Assembly (NCBI GenBank): GCA_963971285.1
Contig: OZ020258.1
Span: forward strand, 9,072,614-9,136,613
Source: Astropecten irregularis
Taxonomy: Eukaryota; Echinodermata; Asteroidea; Paxillosida; Astropectinidae
Reading direction: 5' to 3'
DNA length: 64,000 nt
Part shown: positions 1-10,292 of the stretch, piece after piece
Layout of the letters: every line of letters starts with the position of its first letter
Position numbering within the stretch: the stretch's first letter is position 1
Position numbers and translations under genes: made by a program
Notes under the pieces: model-generated
What the model saw: only the letters and a program-made list of their open reading frames with translations
The model's database searches: none
What the model was told of the DNA's origin: nothing

Positions 1-167
1 GGAGGATTTTTCGCCGCGAAAAGTGGGGTGCTAAATTGTGCGTCTAAAATACCTCCTTTTTTTTCTATACGCAATATTTTTAGAACAAACAATGATAGAC
101 ATGTTGAGTTTTATAACAATACAGATGCATTTGACTTCATATGTGTTTTGATTACAGTAAACCTTTA
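1..167 (+). repeat. Family D inverted-repeat element, right part
   Basis: This matches the right-hand part of the copies at 18824-19266, 21931-22373 and 23249-23784. It has the shared stretch with a run of cgaaaagtggggtgctaaat and ends in attacagtaaacctttaa, the inverted terminal repeat. The left part lies outside the window. No coding capacity; the family looks like a short non-autonomous DNA transposon. Confidence 0.75.
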
Positions 168-550
168 AGTAAAACAACCAATTTCCTTCGAATTATTTAC
201 CTCCATGATTTTCCTTTACATCCTCTTCCGTTAATTCCTGATGACATAGTTGTGATCCCACTGCCGAAATCCAAGACGAGGCTCCTGATGACGTCATCGA
301 TCTCAGATTCTTGGTCTGGCACCAGTACCTACATATCTACCTTAGGAATCAGAAATCGCCTGGGACCTAGACGTGCGCTGTTAGGCCGCTCATTGCAGAA
401 TTATTGCCTATACGCATGCGTTGTTTTCTGAGCTTTGATTGTGCATAATAGACAGACTCACAAACACAAGAACAGACGAAACGGGACAAAAACCACGGAC
501 TGACAGAACAAACATGAACATGTGAATCTGATTGATTCTCAAGATATTAC

Positions 551-753
551 CTGACGGAACTTGACATAATACGTTGTATTCGGAATCGCAACCAGAAGTT
601 TCGTATTTCCCTACATCAACATTGAGAAAAACGCAGGAGCCACTGTCAGGTTGGCCATCTTTCCAGTCAAAAAAGAACACCTCTTCCCCATCCTCATCTC
701 TAAACGTAGGGTATGATGAATGTTTCTTAATACCGAGCCATACTTTGTTGAAG
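551..753 (-). CDS. C-type lectin gene, exon 6: C-terminal half of lectin domain 2
   Basis: This exon encodes residues of about 239-306 of the predicted lectin. Visible features are the VWLGI core, an FFDWKDGQPDSGSC segment and the last two domain cysteines in GC...YNVLC. The QPD triplet is the signature associated with galactose-type binding in C-type lectins, but the usual WND calcium motif is not evident, so sugar binding is uncertain. The acceptor (a pyrimidine-rich tract and cag) and the donor (cag/gtaata) are good. The exon enters with one base completing a codon, which fits the two-base overhang of the previous exon, and leaves in phase 1, so the gene must continue to the left. I did not identify the next exon within the first 550 bases. 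Confidence 0.8.
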
Positions 754-1252
754 CTGTATTGAAAACAAAGGTTACTAAATTTCACTTTATATGCAGAAAC
801 GTAGCCGAGAAGCAATTATTTCAAAATCATAACATTATCACGGTAAAATTGTTTGCAGTGACAAGTTAACGCTGAAACATGCTTACCGTATATTTGTTAT
901 TAAGGAAAGAAGGTAGATCTCGAAGAATTGTATGCTTCCTCGTGGTTCTTTAGCTAATTTGGCTAGATCTACAGGGGTGCATGTGCCGAGCAGATCAGCT
1001 ATAATCATGAACATGGTAATTTATGAATATACATTCAATATCATGAGCCTATACAAGGGAGAGGGTGTAGATAGATTTGTATAAATTATTTCATTGGCGC
1101 CTCAAGTACTGTGCCACTGAACTCGCACCTTGAAATGCCATTATTGTCGCGTGGCAGTTAACTTTACATAAATTTACTACATGTGTTCAGAAAGTTTATT
1201 CCGGCGAATGAAACTTTCTACACATTGCTGAGCCCACGTCGTTTATACTTAC

Positions 1253-1427
1253 CTGTAAGACAAGGCGAACAATCGCACGGTGCTGACATCTACGGCAGCG
1301 GTTGGTACTGGAAGGCGCCTTTCTGCGACAGTGCATGTATACTTAGAGTTACTGAAACTGTTCGTATTGTGGTTGTTTTGGAATTCGTAACAGGAGCCGC
1401 GTTGTCCAATGTCAGGAAACAAACAAT
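1253..1427 (-). CDS. C-type lectin gene, exon 5: N-terminal half of lectin domain 2 (divergent)
   Basis: The exon is open throughout in one frame. It begins with DCLFPDIGQRGSCYEF, which resembles the opening cysteine pair of a long-form C-type lectin domain, then YTC and a run ending just before the VWLGI of exon 6. The usual tryptophan and LA(T/S)I pattern of this half is poorly kept, so the domain is divergent. The donor is cag/gtaagt and the acceptor ttgccag. It enters in phase 1, as exon 4 leaves, and exits with two bases, as exon 6 requires. Phase agreement on both sides is the main support; the sequence match alone would be weak. Confidence 0.65.
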
Positions 1428-1794
1428 CTGGCAATTCCAAAAAAAAATTCAAATGTTTCCCAAACTACTCATCATTCATTAGAGAAACCAATTAGAAAAA
1501 TATCAACAATATCAGAAGGCTATGGTTAAAGTTTGGCAGAAATTCAATTGGAATGGCAAGCCAGTAGAGTCATGTATATAAGGATGTTGCTGAGGTGATT
1601 TCTATTTTGGTGTAGTGAGGACGCTGTGACGGACACCGTCTTTTGATACAAGTCAGAAAAAACATCCCATCGGCCTATCTGCTTGCAATCAAGTTGATGT
1701 AACAATAATTATAAAAATAATATCGGATATTCATATTGCGCAGCTACTATATGAATATACTCGACTGGGCATTACAAAATGTATGATTATCCCT

Positions 1795-2080
1795 GGTCAT
1801 CGGGCAATAATTTACATTCCTGAAACCATCTCAACTCCCTGGGGAGTATACAGCCCCGAGCTGCCGTTTTCAGTGCACAAAGGCTAATCAAACCACAAAG
1901 CTATCTCTACCCTCACAGGTACCCATTTACACCTGGGTGAATAGGAGCAATATGTGATAAAGCGTCTTGCCCAAGGACGCAAGCGACAATAACCCATGGC
2001 TGGATTCGAACCCACAATCTGTAGATTGACCACAAGAAGTTGAGTTCAACACGCTAGGCGACAGCACCCCACAATGCACT
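1795..2080 (-). repeat. tRNA-derived SINE, reverse orientation
   Basis: Read on the minus strand this has a tRNA-like head with a B box (gggttcgaatccagcc) at about 2005-2020, then a body with caagacgctttatcac and cacccaggtgtaaatgggta. A second head of the same type, on the plus strand, is at 63845-63935. The head is too degenerate to be a working tRNA gene. It sits in intron 4 of the lectin gene. Confidence 0.65.
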
Positions 2081-2384
2081 GACGTTGTAAATTAATATCA
2101 ATTCAAATGTTGTCAAGTACAAGAATGTAATATCATTTTGATAATCTGGCATTATTTGCATAACTTAATGCCATTGTGTATTGTAATCCCAAACTGGCAT
2201 TAGCAGAGCGCCCTCTTTAGGCCTAGGTCAACAATGTGGCCTATTGTTCAAAATTTGCACACAAGTTTGGTTAAAATCTGCCAACGTGTAAAGCATTTCA
2301 GTCCTTGAAACTGTGGATATTTACGTCTAAAGATGGCTACAGGCATCTCTAGCTCTATACTATTTCATCCCGGGGATGATCTTA

Positions 2385-2620
2385 CCGCGCGCGTAAGCTT
2401 ACCATTAATGAAATGTTTTGAATGTCAATAATAGTAAGACTTGAAGCTATGCATGTTGGAAGTACTATAAGGAAGGTATAGGTTTGCGGTGACACCATGT
2501 AATCTCTTCTGTGAGAGTGTGTGGTTCTGAGAAGAACCGTTGGTATTATCTCGACGTTCCCAACAGTGTGCTCTACTGCTCTGTTCGTCCTCAGGAAAGT
2601 AACTGATGTCAATTTGTCGT
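2385..2620. repeat. Fold-back element fragment, related to 61320-61510
   Basis: It shares tgcggtgacaccat, the tggttctgagaagaaccgtt hairpin and the ctcgacgttcc...tctgttcgtcctca stretch with 61320-61510, where both inverted arms are visible. Here only one arm is clear. It is non-coding and lies in the intron between lectin exons 4 and 5. Confidence 0.6.
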
Positions 2621-2721
2621 ATTCAGGGATTATATAAGGTGATATTTATCTTAGAAAGATGCACAATATGGATGCATTGTCTACCTACATTATACGTCGC
2701 AGAATAATTCGAGGAACGTAC

Positions 2722-2975
2722 CTGACATTGGTGGCAGACTCGGCACGCCCGGCTCGATTTTACACAGGACACCTCTGTTCGACCCCTTACAATCCACCTG
2801 CTCCCATTCACTACCGTCTTTTTTCATTATGACGCAAAGTTTCTTTCTGTCATTGCTGGGAGGGTCGGCCTTCCAAGAGCCACGCCACGTGTAGTCAAGA
2901 GGTTGACCAGTTCGGAAGGAGTAGAATGCGTTATTTGTTACAGCGTCGTGTATGCCGAGCCAATAGCGTTCACGT
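2722..2975 (-). CDS. C-type lectin gene, exon 4: C-terminal half of lectin domain 1
   Basis: This encodes residues of about 96-180. Seen in sequence: RERYWLGIHDAVTNNAF (the WLGI core), a GQPLDY...W stretch, LCVIMKKDGSEWEQVDC and NRGVLCKIE, giving the cysteines expected at the end of the fold. A short proline-rich linker (VPSLPPMS) follows and leads into domain 2. No clean EPN or QPD triplet is present, so calcium-dependent sugar binding by this domain is doubtful. The acceptor is ttccatccag and the donor tcag/gtacgt. It enters with one base completing a codon and leaves in phase 1, agreeing with exons 3 and 5. Confidence 0.85.
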
Positions 2976-3319
2976 CTGGATGGAATAAACACGCATGGAC
3001 AGAGGAAGTCCATCAGTTGTTTCTTTTTACATGTTTAAAAAACGCTCAATGTTAAGGGTTAAGGATATCTTCTTTTAACATATTATTTTTCCTGTATCGC
3101 CTTATATCGTCATTAAAAAGGGTAATTGATAAAAAGGTTCGTTTATTCATAAACGGCAACTGGTAAAGGGTTTGGGTTTTCTTTTTCTTTTTTCTTTCTA
3201 CGTACTTAAACGGTAACTGCATGGCAAAGGGTTGGGTATTTTTTTGCTTTAATTATCTTTTTATGATTTTGAAACGGTAATTTATTTGGACGGTATGTAT
3301 ACGGATAGGATCGGATCGT

Positions 3320-4015
3320 TGAGTCACTGTCTTCTTTAAAATGACTCGACTCAACTTGAGTCACTTCTTTAAAATGACTCGACTCAACTTGAGTCACTTC
3401 TTTAAAATGGCTCGACTCAATTTGAGTCATTTCTTGAAAATGACTCGACTCAATTTGAGTCACTTCTTTAAAATGACTCGACTCAACTTGAGTCACTTCT
3501 TTCAAATGCCTCGAAAACTTGAGTCACTTCTTTCAAATGACTCGACTCAACTTAAGTCACTTCATTCAAATGACTCGACTCAACTTGGTCACTTCTTTCA
3601 AATGGCTCGACTCAACTCGAGTCACTTCTTGAAAATGACTCGACTCAACTTGAGTCACTTCTTTAAAATGGCTCGACTCAACTTGAGTCACTTCTTTCAA
3701 ATGACTCGACTCAACTTGAGTTACTTCTTTCAAATGGCTCGACTCAACTTGAGTCACTTCTTTCAAATGCCTCGAAAACTTGAGTCACTTCTTTCAAATG
3801 ACTCGACTCAACTTAAGTCACTTCATTCAAATGACTCGACTCAACTGGGTCACTTCTTTCAAATGGCTCGACTCAACTCGAGTCACTTCTTTCAAATGGC
3901 TCGACTCAACTCGAGTCACTTCTTTCAAATGACTCGACTCAACTTGAGTCACTTTAGTTTAAAATGACTCGACTCGACTCGACTCACCAAAAGCATTGAC
4001 TCGAGTTACAACTCT
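3320..4015. repeat. Minisatellite of about 27-30 bp units built on ACTCGACTCAACTTGAGTCA
   Basis: More than twenty units repeat the pattern actcgactcaacttgagtca followed by cttcttt(c/a)aaatg. Both strands are open for long stretches only because the unit is a multiple of three. The unit contains a palindromic core. The right end (tgactcgagttacaactctg) resembles the terminal repeat of the small fold-back element at 11090-11190, so the array may have grown inside such an element. It lies in intron 3 of the lectin gene. Confidence 0.9.
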
Positions 4016-4186
4016 GCGTGTTGTTGTTGTAAGTTTATTTTGTCCTACGAGTCCTACTCTATGCTATAGATTTTAGTCTCCCCTCACCCATAATCTAGAC
4101 GAGGTCAAGCAGCAAACATTTTATTAAAATCTATATAGGGTTGGTTGGTTCAAATCCGTTATGGCCTATAGTCCTACTTCCATTAC

Positions 4187-4409
4187 TTATTTACAAAATA
4201 TCGAAAGTCAAAGGTGTCATACTCATCGTCGGTGTTAGCAATGAGCTGCTTTACAGTAGCCAGCTCGTCTGCCGTGGTGATTTCTGCCACAGTGGAGTGC
4301 TCATTATTATACCTGCACTTTTTTTGCGCTTTGGCGATCGAGTTTACTTCCGAGTGGGTGATGAAGGTGGCACCGGTATCTTCACAAAACCTGGTTTCTC
4401 CTTGCACAC
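4187..4409 (-). CDS. C-type lectin gene, exon 3: N-terminal half of lectin domain 1
   Basis: This encodes residues of about 22-95. After VQGETRF it shows the first domain cysteines (CEDTGATF, KKCRYNN), then a helix-like stretch with STVAEI and ELATVKQLIAN, matching the second helix region before the WLGI core supplied by exon 4. The acceptor is cctgtcag and the donor is aa/gtaatg, the only nearby donor that keeps phase with exon 4. It enters in phase 1 exactly as the signal-peptide exon leaves, so mature protein begins directly with this lectin domain. Confidence is high for the domain and moderate for the exact donor. Confidence 0.8.
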
Positions 4410-4523
4410 CTGACAGGCAGTGGCGTAAAAAGGGTCAAGCCGTAGTGTTTAGATGGTCATGCGAACAACCGACTCACACACAGAAATGTTTGTTTTACAA
4501 TACCTTATTCGGTCCCAAATGCA

Positions 4524-4746
4524 TGGGTGTCGATCCCGGGGGGGGGGGGGGGCGTGTATTATCATCTCCCCCCCCCCCAATATTTCGAGGTTGAATGTAA
4601 TTTAATACCGACAAAATTTCTAAAGGACCAACAAAATGATTAATAAATAGCATGCTTAAAATGCGACTTTTCAACTCTGTTTTTTTTGTAAGGGGGGTTA
4701 TCTCCCCTCCCAAACCCCCCCCCCCCCCCCCCCGCTCGACACCTAT
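4524..4746. repeat. Short element with inverted ends and poly-G/poly-C runs
   Basis: The left end is gggtgtcgatcccggggg and the right end is ccccccgctcgacaccta, an inverted pair. Homopolymer G and C runs also occur at about 4570-4580 and 4718-4733. It is non-coding and looks like a MITE whose ends have slipped. Confidence 0.55.
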
Positions 4747-4884
4747 GCCCAAATGGGTATTACTGACCCAATGGACAACTTCAACCCATTGGTATTTGGA
4801 ATTCCATGCCGAGGGAATTTGGACCGAATATAAACTTCAATTTGAGACGGAAAAAGACACATTTTGGTTGTTTTAGTCTGTGGC

Positions 4885-5110
4885 ATTTAGGGACTTTTTC
4901 AAACCTAGGCTCCGGCTCAGGCTCACGCTCCGGCTCCATTTCGTGACTCCATTCTAAAATAACAGGTATCAAAATAGAGGCTTTTGGCTACGGTTTGGAA
5001 GTAGATACACTATTTTGAACAAGAAAACAGAGATTCGGCTTCAATGAAAAGCCACAACTTATATTTTCAGCATATGACTGCGCCGTAGCCGGAGCCGAGG
5101 TTTCCCAAGA
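4885..5110. repeat. Family F element, degenerate copy
   Basis: It has ggctccggctcaggctc near the left, the internal stretch caggtatcaaaatagaggct, and a right end with ccggagccgaggtttccc. Arms are eroded compared with 25118-25365. Confidence 0.6.
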
Positions 5111-5299
5111 TTTTAATTTTTTTTTGTCTTGCTTGCTCTCGATTTGTAGGTATAAACGTTGGCATCTCATTACTTTGAAGTACTTCAGCCTAACCACGTA
5201 TATAGGAGGGTTTTTTTTAATTGGAAAATGGCTTCATGCAATTTTGTTTCAGGAAATATTCAACTGTGCGTAAATTCCCTATACCGAGGGTGAATTTGC

Positions 5300-5580
5300 C
5301 CAAAGTTTTGATTTTAGCCGCCTTGGCCAAATTTCATGGAAATGCTAAGTACAGCAATTTGCTTAGCACTGTTGCCCAATAAAACAAACCACCGTTAAGA
5401 TTTCATTTGATACATGTATTTATGGCCAGTGAACAACAGCCAAAGAGCAATCACAAGCGATGCACAACACATGGACATTTTGGTTGTTAACCCTGTTTTT
5501 ATTAAGACAGAAATTTCATGCTTAGCAATTTTTTGTGTTAAGCAGCGCCGTGAAATTTTGCCCCTGTAGTTTTGAATAGG
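5300..5580. repeat. Family E element, short subfamily, degenerate
   Basis: It shares caataaaacaaaccacc, agtgaacaacagccaaagag, caacacatggacattttggt and ttaagcagc with the copies at 7950-8145 and 32449-32685. Ends are poorly preserved. Confidence 0.6.
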
Positions 5581-5671
5581 TTCTGGCGGCCTATGCGTTT
5601 ACAATGTCTGTGCCCGTAGTGCAGTGCTGTTCATATTATTACCTCTAAACAGCTCATAGGGTGTGTTAATA

Positions 5672-5766
5672 GGCACGTTCTCACACACCAAAAAGCGCGA
5701 CTATTTGGGTCGCACTCCAAATCGCGACCCAAATAGTCGCGCTTTTTTGGTGTGTGAGAACGTGCC
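5672..5766. repeat. Near-perfect palindrome with about 42-bp arms
   Basis: The left arm starts ggcacgttctcacacacc and runs through a GC-rich core (agcgcgactatttgggtcgc). The right arm repeats it inverted, ending ggtgtgtgagaacgtgcc. About ten bases separate the arms. The RNA or DNA strand would fold into one long hairpin. No other copy was seen here. Confidence 0.9.
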
Positions 5767-6106
5767 TTATATCACGTCATGAAATTTTAATTCTTTGCGA
5801 GGCAATAACAGCACCTTCACAATGATGGTATTGATTGGAATGCGTTCCTATGCAACCACCATCCCCATTTGTAATTCTCACATCGTCGTATGATAATTAT
5901 AGTAACAATGAATTATTCATCAAGAAGCACATACACCTCAAACAAAAGCGAGCAAATAAAGCACTCATATCTCAGATATTAAGCTATAAGGCTAGCCATT
6001 ATAGATACCACATGTCTCCATATTAGTTACCGGTAGTTAATTCCAACACATTTCATTTTTTAAAATTCATATTCCTTGTCATATTGCATAGTCTTCCGGT
6101 CGCCAT

Positions 6107-6474
6107 TAAAGGTATAATACAATGATATGGTAAATGTCACAGATCGGCACTCACACTTTGTCGGATCCAGCATGTACATGAAATTATAAAACTGTGAAAA
6201 AGTTTGAGCTTAATCAGACATCTGACTCACGGAGAAAATACCGAAAATCCAACCCTTCTTTTAGAACATAAAGAATTGTTTTGATCTTACCCGAGATCAA
6301 AACTGTTGTTTGGTCTTTGTTTGACTAATTTCCTGGATAAATATACAATTTCAGATGGAAATATTTTAGCGGTATGTTTCTACCAGCACTATATCTTCAT
6401 ACCCTGAAAGTTATAGGTAAATCTGTGAACATTTCTGTTTTGGGTATGTTACCAATCCTGTACTGTACCTTTAA
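6107..6474. repeat. Family B inverted-repeat element
   Basis: It begins taaaggtataatacaatgat and ends ctgtactgtacctttaa, with the family interior (gacatctgactcacgga, gatcttacccgagatcaaaac, ccctgaaagttataggtaaa). It is non-coding. Confidence 0.75.
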
Positions 6475-6654
6475 TGTACACGATACCATACGAACAAATT
6501 ACCCGCGTAAGAATGTAAAGTACAATAAATTTAAACACATCCGGAAATATTATATGAAAATGGTGTTGCCGTCCATTTATACACGTGGTGCATGAGCGCA
6601 TGGAACGCCCCAAGTATTAGGTTTCAGTCAGGCATGTAAGCCATAATATTTTAC

Positions 6655-6830
6655 CTTGACTTGTGCTATTCAAATCTCCTCAATATTACCAGATTCCAAT
6701 TTCATAAATTGCTTAAGCATTAGCAAGTCTTCCTTGATCAAAAAGGTAGGATGACCAACACAATTTGTATGTGATGTTTACTGCTTAAGCAAATTTTATG
6801 CTTTAAGCAGCTTTATGAAATTAGCACTAG
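6655..6830. repeat. Family E fragment
   Basis: It has gcttaagcattagcaagtct and ttaagcagctttatgaaatt, matching the right half of the 24520-24772 copy, preserved only in part. Confidence 0.5.
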
Positions 6831-7066
6831 GTTTAAACAGAGGAAAATAACACACCAAGCGTCATTTGAATTGGGTTTTTTTTGGGGGGAAGATTGTTTT
6901 CTGCATGTTCCAATAAAATAAATCTCAAATGTTGTTTTCCTCTTCTTTAAAGATTTACCAGAGTGCCCTTTCTCAGTCAAGAGCAACAGTAAATAAAGTC
7001 CCAAGAGGCGAGGCGTTTCTGTACAATACAGGTGAGGACATTTTCCGTTTCAAGACAAATCCACGT

Positions 7067-7314
7067 TTAAAGGTAATATCATACTTTTGTTTTTGTCAAA
7101 GAAATGCAGATTCATGGAAAACAATATCAAGGAAGATACAGTACCAGTCATCTGTGAAAAGTCCAGTCCCATACGGTACTCACTGTTTTCTCAAAAAGTG
7201 GGCACCGTATGGGACTGACATTTTCACAGATGACTGTTACTGTATCTTCCTTGATATTTGTGCCCATAAATCTCTATTTCTTTGACAGAAACCAAAGTAT
7301 GATATTACCTTTAA
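7067..7314. repeat. Family A fold-back copy with two identical-type ends
   Basis: Both ends carry the left terminus of family A (ttaaaggtaatatcatactt and its inverse), and the interior gatacagtaccagtcatctgtgaaa is repeated inverted. The arms are about 110 bp with a short centre around 7185. A head-to-head left-end duplication explains it. Confidence 0.85.
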
Positions 7315-7415
7315 TATATACGTCTGTTATAACATAGTTATGCAGGATTCAAGCATGTCTATATGCCGTAAAGAATGATGTCACATTACAATGTACAATA
7401 AAAATGGCATCCTAC

Positions 7416-7497
7416 CTTGAATCTGCCAAGTACAGATCAAAAAAATCCCCATCGTCCACAGTCGGTACATGGGCTTCATCGTGAAGACCTGCACCAC
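7416..7497 (-). CDS. C-type lectin gene, exon 2: start codon and signal peptide
   Basis: On the minus strand a strong acceptor (cttgtaacag) is followed by 18 untranslated bases and ATG at 7479-7477. The 21 residues begin MKPMYRLWT and continue into a hydrophobic run (MGIFLICTW), a typical short signal peptide, so the product should be secreted. A second Met at residue 4 could also serve. The donor caag/gtagga leaves phase 1, exactly what exon 3 needs. Only 64 coding bases lie here. Together with exons 3-6, 306 residues of a two-domain secreted C-type lectin are accounted for. In invertebrates such proteins often act in pathogen recognition or mucus; which applies here cannot be told. Confidence 0.75.
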
Positions 7498-7594
7498 CTG
7501 TTACAAGAAAAGTAATGAATATTATGTCTGAATATTTCTCTTTAAACGTCAAATTACAACACTGACTGGGAAAAGTATTGAAAAGTAAACAAAG

Positions 7595-7790
7595 AAGAAT
7601 TCACTGGAGAGGGATTCGAACCAGTGATCTCCAGAATGTCGTACCGGTGCTCTTACCAACTGAGCTATCCAGCCCTATGTTGGTGGTGTTCCTAATAGTC
7701 AATTATTTCCACTCGTTTGGCAGTCAGAAGCCATGAAACCACTCGCATATCGCTATACCCCAAGGATCATTTTATCGATACGCGCAGCAT
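7595..7790 (-). repeat. tRNA-derived SINE type 2, reverse orientation
   Basis: On the minus strand the head reads ctggatagctcagttggtaa (A box) and later ggttcgaatccctctcca (B box). The plus-strand flank tatgttggtggtgttcctaa and ccatgaaaccactc recurs at 12421-12490. It lies in intron 1 of the lectin gene. It is unlikely to be a live tRNA gene because the stems are imperfect and several copies share non-tRNA flanks. Confidence 0.7.
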
Positions 7791-7949
7791 TAAAAATGCT
7801 GCAACCTGAGAAACAGTACATGGGGTAGCTCAATTTCTTTATGTTGGTTTGTGTACATTTGTATTTTATCCTTTCGTTTCAATTACGACGGAATTTTAGA
7901 CGAAACTTCAAATAGAAATAGTGGTACTAATAATGGTCAAGCTTCCAGA

Positions 7950-8145
7950 CCTGGGGCCAATTTCATATAGCTGCTTAGCACACAAAAAAATGCTTAGCAC
8001 AAAAATAGCTTGCACAATAAAACAAACCACCATTGAACATTCCATTTGATATTCATGGTCAGCGAACAACAGCCAAAGAACAATTCCCAATGATACACAA
8101 CACACGGAAATTTGGTTGTTAACCAGTTTTAAGTAAAGCATTCAG
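7950..8145. repeat. Family E element, short subfamily
   Basis: It begins ggggccaatttcatatagct, has gcttagcacaaaaatagctt and aataaaacaaaccaccattg, and ends near aagcattcagg without the expected inverted right end. It closely matches 32449-32685. Confidence 0.7.
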
Positions 8146-8294
8146 GACTCGCAGCTTGTATATAATAAGAGGCAAATAATGTCAGAAAGATCCAAAGCGA
8201 AATAAAGAGTTTCGAATATGTCAAGCTGAATGATTTCCATTTTGCCTCGGTTTTAGTATTATCTCTTTTAGTCTATCTGTTAGCTGTGTCTTAC

Positions 8295-8385
8295 CTGTCT
8301 TTGAATGCCTCTCGTGACTGTGTTCGTGTATGTAGGTTTCTTGCTCAAACTTGAAGATGAAAGAAGCCCTCTCAGAAGAATCAAC
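8295..8385 (-). other. C-type lectin gene, probable untranslated exon 1
   Basis: On the minus strand a consensus donor (aaagacag/gtaagac) ends a stretch that starts roughly 30 bases after a TATA-like motif. No ATG occurs in the interval, so it would be 5' leader only. The start coordinate is a guess from the TATA position. Confidence 0.5.
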
Positions 8386-8414
8386 TTGTCTGCTCAGCGG
8401 TCGCCGCGCACGGG

Positions 8415-8423
8415 TTTATATTG
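8415..8423 (-). promoter_or_regulatory. TATA-like motif of the lectin gene
   Basis: The minus strand reads caatataaaccc here, followed by a short GC-rich stretch (cgtgcgcggcgaccgc) and, about 120 bases on, the donor of the untranslated exon. The placement is right for a core promoter, but no transcript evidence is available. Confidence 0.4.
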
Positions 8424-9028
8424 CTTTCTGGAACATCCCAAGAAAAATCCATTCAGCACAGCAGGGGTTTGAGATGAAAACAAATTTCAGGTTTTCTTGA
8501 GATTTCAGAGAGGAAAATGGAAATTTGGGAGATACAATGATGCTCGTCTCTTCGTTCGATAAATTGCATGAAAAATGCGCACGAGTGTTTAAAAGAGTTT
8601 CAGGATTATTTTGTTTAAAGATATTGTCCAAAGTGACACCCCTTTTACTTAAAATCAGACATCCCTCCTTTCAACAGCAATGTAACCATCTTACACTTGA
8701 TAGTATATTCACAAAATCGATCCTCAATTTGCGTGGTATCTAGCCATATGAGCAAATATTGAACTATCATAAAGATTTCATTGGAAGTGGCTCCAACTCT
8801 GTCATTGCTTAATCAATGAGACTAGATGCATGCCTCTTCATAGTAAACAGTGCTATTGATCACGTATTTAAAATTAAAATTATAAGGGAAATTTAAATTG
8901 AATTTTTAGGAAGGAATATTGGCCGAGTCAACCTCCCCATTTCATGAATAATAACTGAATCTCGCGTACAGTAATTGATTACTCCTTTAATTGCGTGGGT
9001 GAGCGCCGACGCTTGTTGACGGCCATGG

Positions 9029-9240
9029 GCCAATTTCATAGACCTGCTTACGCACCAAAATTTGCTTAAGCACCAAAAAACTTTGGTAAATCTATAAAAT
9101 CAGTATGTCAGCCAAAACTCCTTGTGAATGTTATGCTCAGCAAACAATGGCCGAACACAAGTCAAAAGCAGTAAACATCACATAAACATTTGGTTGGTAA
9201 TCCTGTTTGAATTAAGGGAAAATGTCCATGCTTGTCTTGG
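9029..9240. repeat. Family E element, long subfamily, joined to family C
   Basis: It starts gggccaatttcatagacctg and has ttatgctcagcaaacaatgg and taaacatttggttggtaatc. It breaks off at tccatgctt, directly against family C interior sequence. Confidence 0.7.
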
Positions 9241-9556
9241 CTATTACCGTGTAGAAATTCGAGCAAAATTGGACTGAAATTTAGAGGAAAAACTAAGACT
9301 GAATAACCCAACCTCTAAACCCGAATTCCATCTTTCTTTCAACACACATTATATGTGTATTGACCACTTATTCTGGAAAACTGCAAATTTGTTTTTAAAG
9401 AGTACTCTTTCAATTTGTCATATTTTCGTCAATTTCAGCCCGATTTAGCTCACATTCTACATGGTGATAGCCAAGACATGGTTGTATCACACTGACTGAA
9501 TCTTGAAGTGATAAACAGTTTAATTTTAACATAATGGTTCCCGACAAAGTATATTC
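9241..9556. repeat. Family C element, left end missing
   Basis: It has the interior gtcttggctattaccgtgta, actaagactgaataaccca and cttgaagtgataaacagtt, and stops near ttcccgacaaagt before the right terminus. Compare the full copy at 12493-12915. Confidence 0.7.
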
Positions 9557-9879
9557 ATATCCATGGCAACCAAAATACAAAACTTCATGCTTTTAATCAA
9601 TGTTTCCTTAAATATACATTAGTTAACTTACGTCACAAGCACATCACAATACAAACAATAGGCACAATATTGATACGGAAAATAGAAGCGTTTTAAATAT
9701 CAAGGACTGTCAACTGAAAAACAAATAAATTATTTATATGTAATTTCACGGAATGTCTGAGGTACGGTTTTCAATATTTGTTTCCATCCCTAGCGCCACA
9801 AGGGAATACATTATTTATCAACGTCTCGGCAATTTAAATTTTATGATATAATTTACAAAGAGAAACTAAAGCTTTGAAA

Positions 9880-9985
9880 GGTGAACAAAGAAAAAAAAAC
9901 GAACCTCCTGAGCACCTGTATGGTGTTCAGGAGGTCGCTGGTTCGAATCCCAATCCAGTTTTTTTTTCGTTGTTCACCAGACAAT
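9880..9985. repeat. SINE type 2 fragment, inverted halves
   Basis: It shows caggaggtcgctggttcgaa with the B box, flanked by gaacaaagaaaa and the inverse tttttcgttgttcacc. This matches the ends of SINE type 2 copies near 49000 and 60000. Confidence 0.55.
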
Positions 9986-10034
9986 TTTCATTGTGGTTAT
10001 TCCAGGCGCGGTTCTAGAACCAAAATTTTTTGGG

Positions 10035-10280
10035 GGCTAGAAGCGCCATTATTTTTGGGGCAGGGCTAGAAGACCCATTATTTTGGGTTCTTCTAACACT
10101 ATGCCTCTGCTATATGTCTTATTAGGGGTCGAAAAACATGCACATACAGCTTACACAATGCAGTTTTTTTTTAATTGGTGCTTAATAACTGAAAAAATGT
10201 AGTATTTTCAGGAATGTTTTCAATTGCATTTTTTGGGGGGGGGGGGGGGCTAGACAATTTTTTTTGGGGGGGGGGGGCTC
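10035..10280. repeat. G-rich GGGGGCTAGA repeat, related to 61721-61810
   Basis: The motif ggggctagaagacccatt recurs with poly-G runs at 10235-10249 and 10267-10277. A partner with the same motif and the same aacatgcaca tail lies at 61721-61820. Confidence 0.5.
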
Positions 10281-10292
10281 AAGGGGGCTCTA

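Noticed and set aside
3341-3967. 208-codon plus-strand ORF rich in RLNLSHFF
   Set aside because: It lies wholly in a minisatellite with units that keep frame; both strands are open.
7603-7680. tRNA gene on the minus strand
   Set aside because: Good A and B boxes but imperfect stems, and the same head with the same non-tRNA flanks recurs at 12330 and 18170, so it is a SINE.
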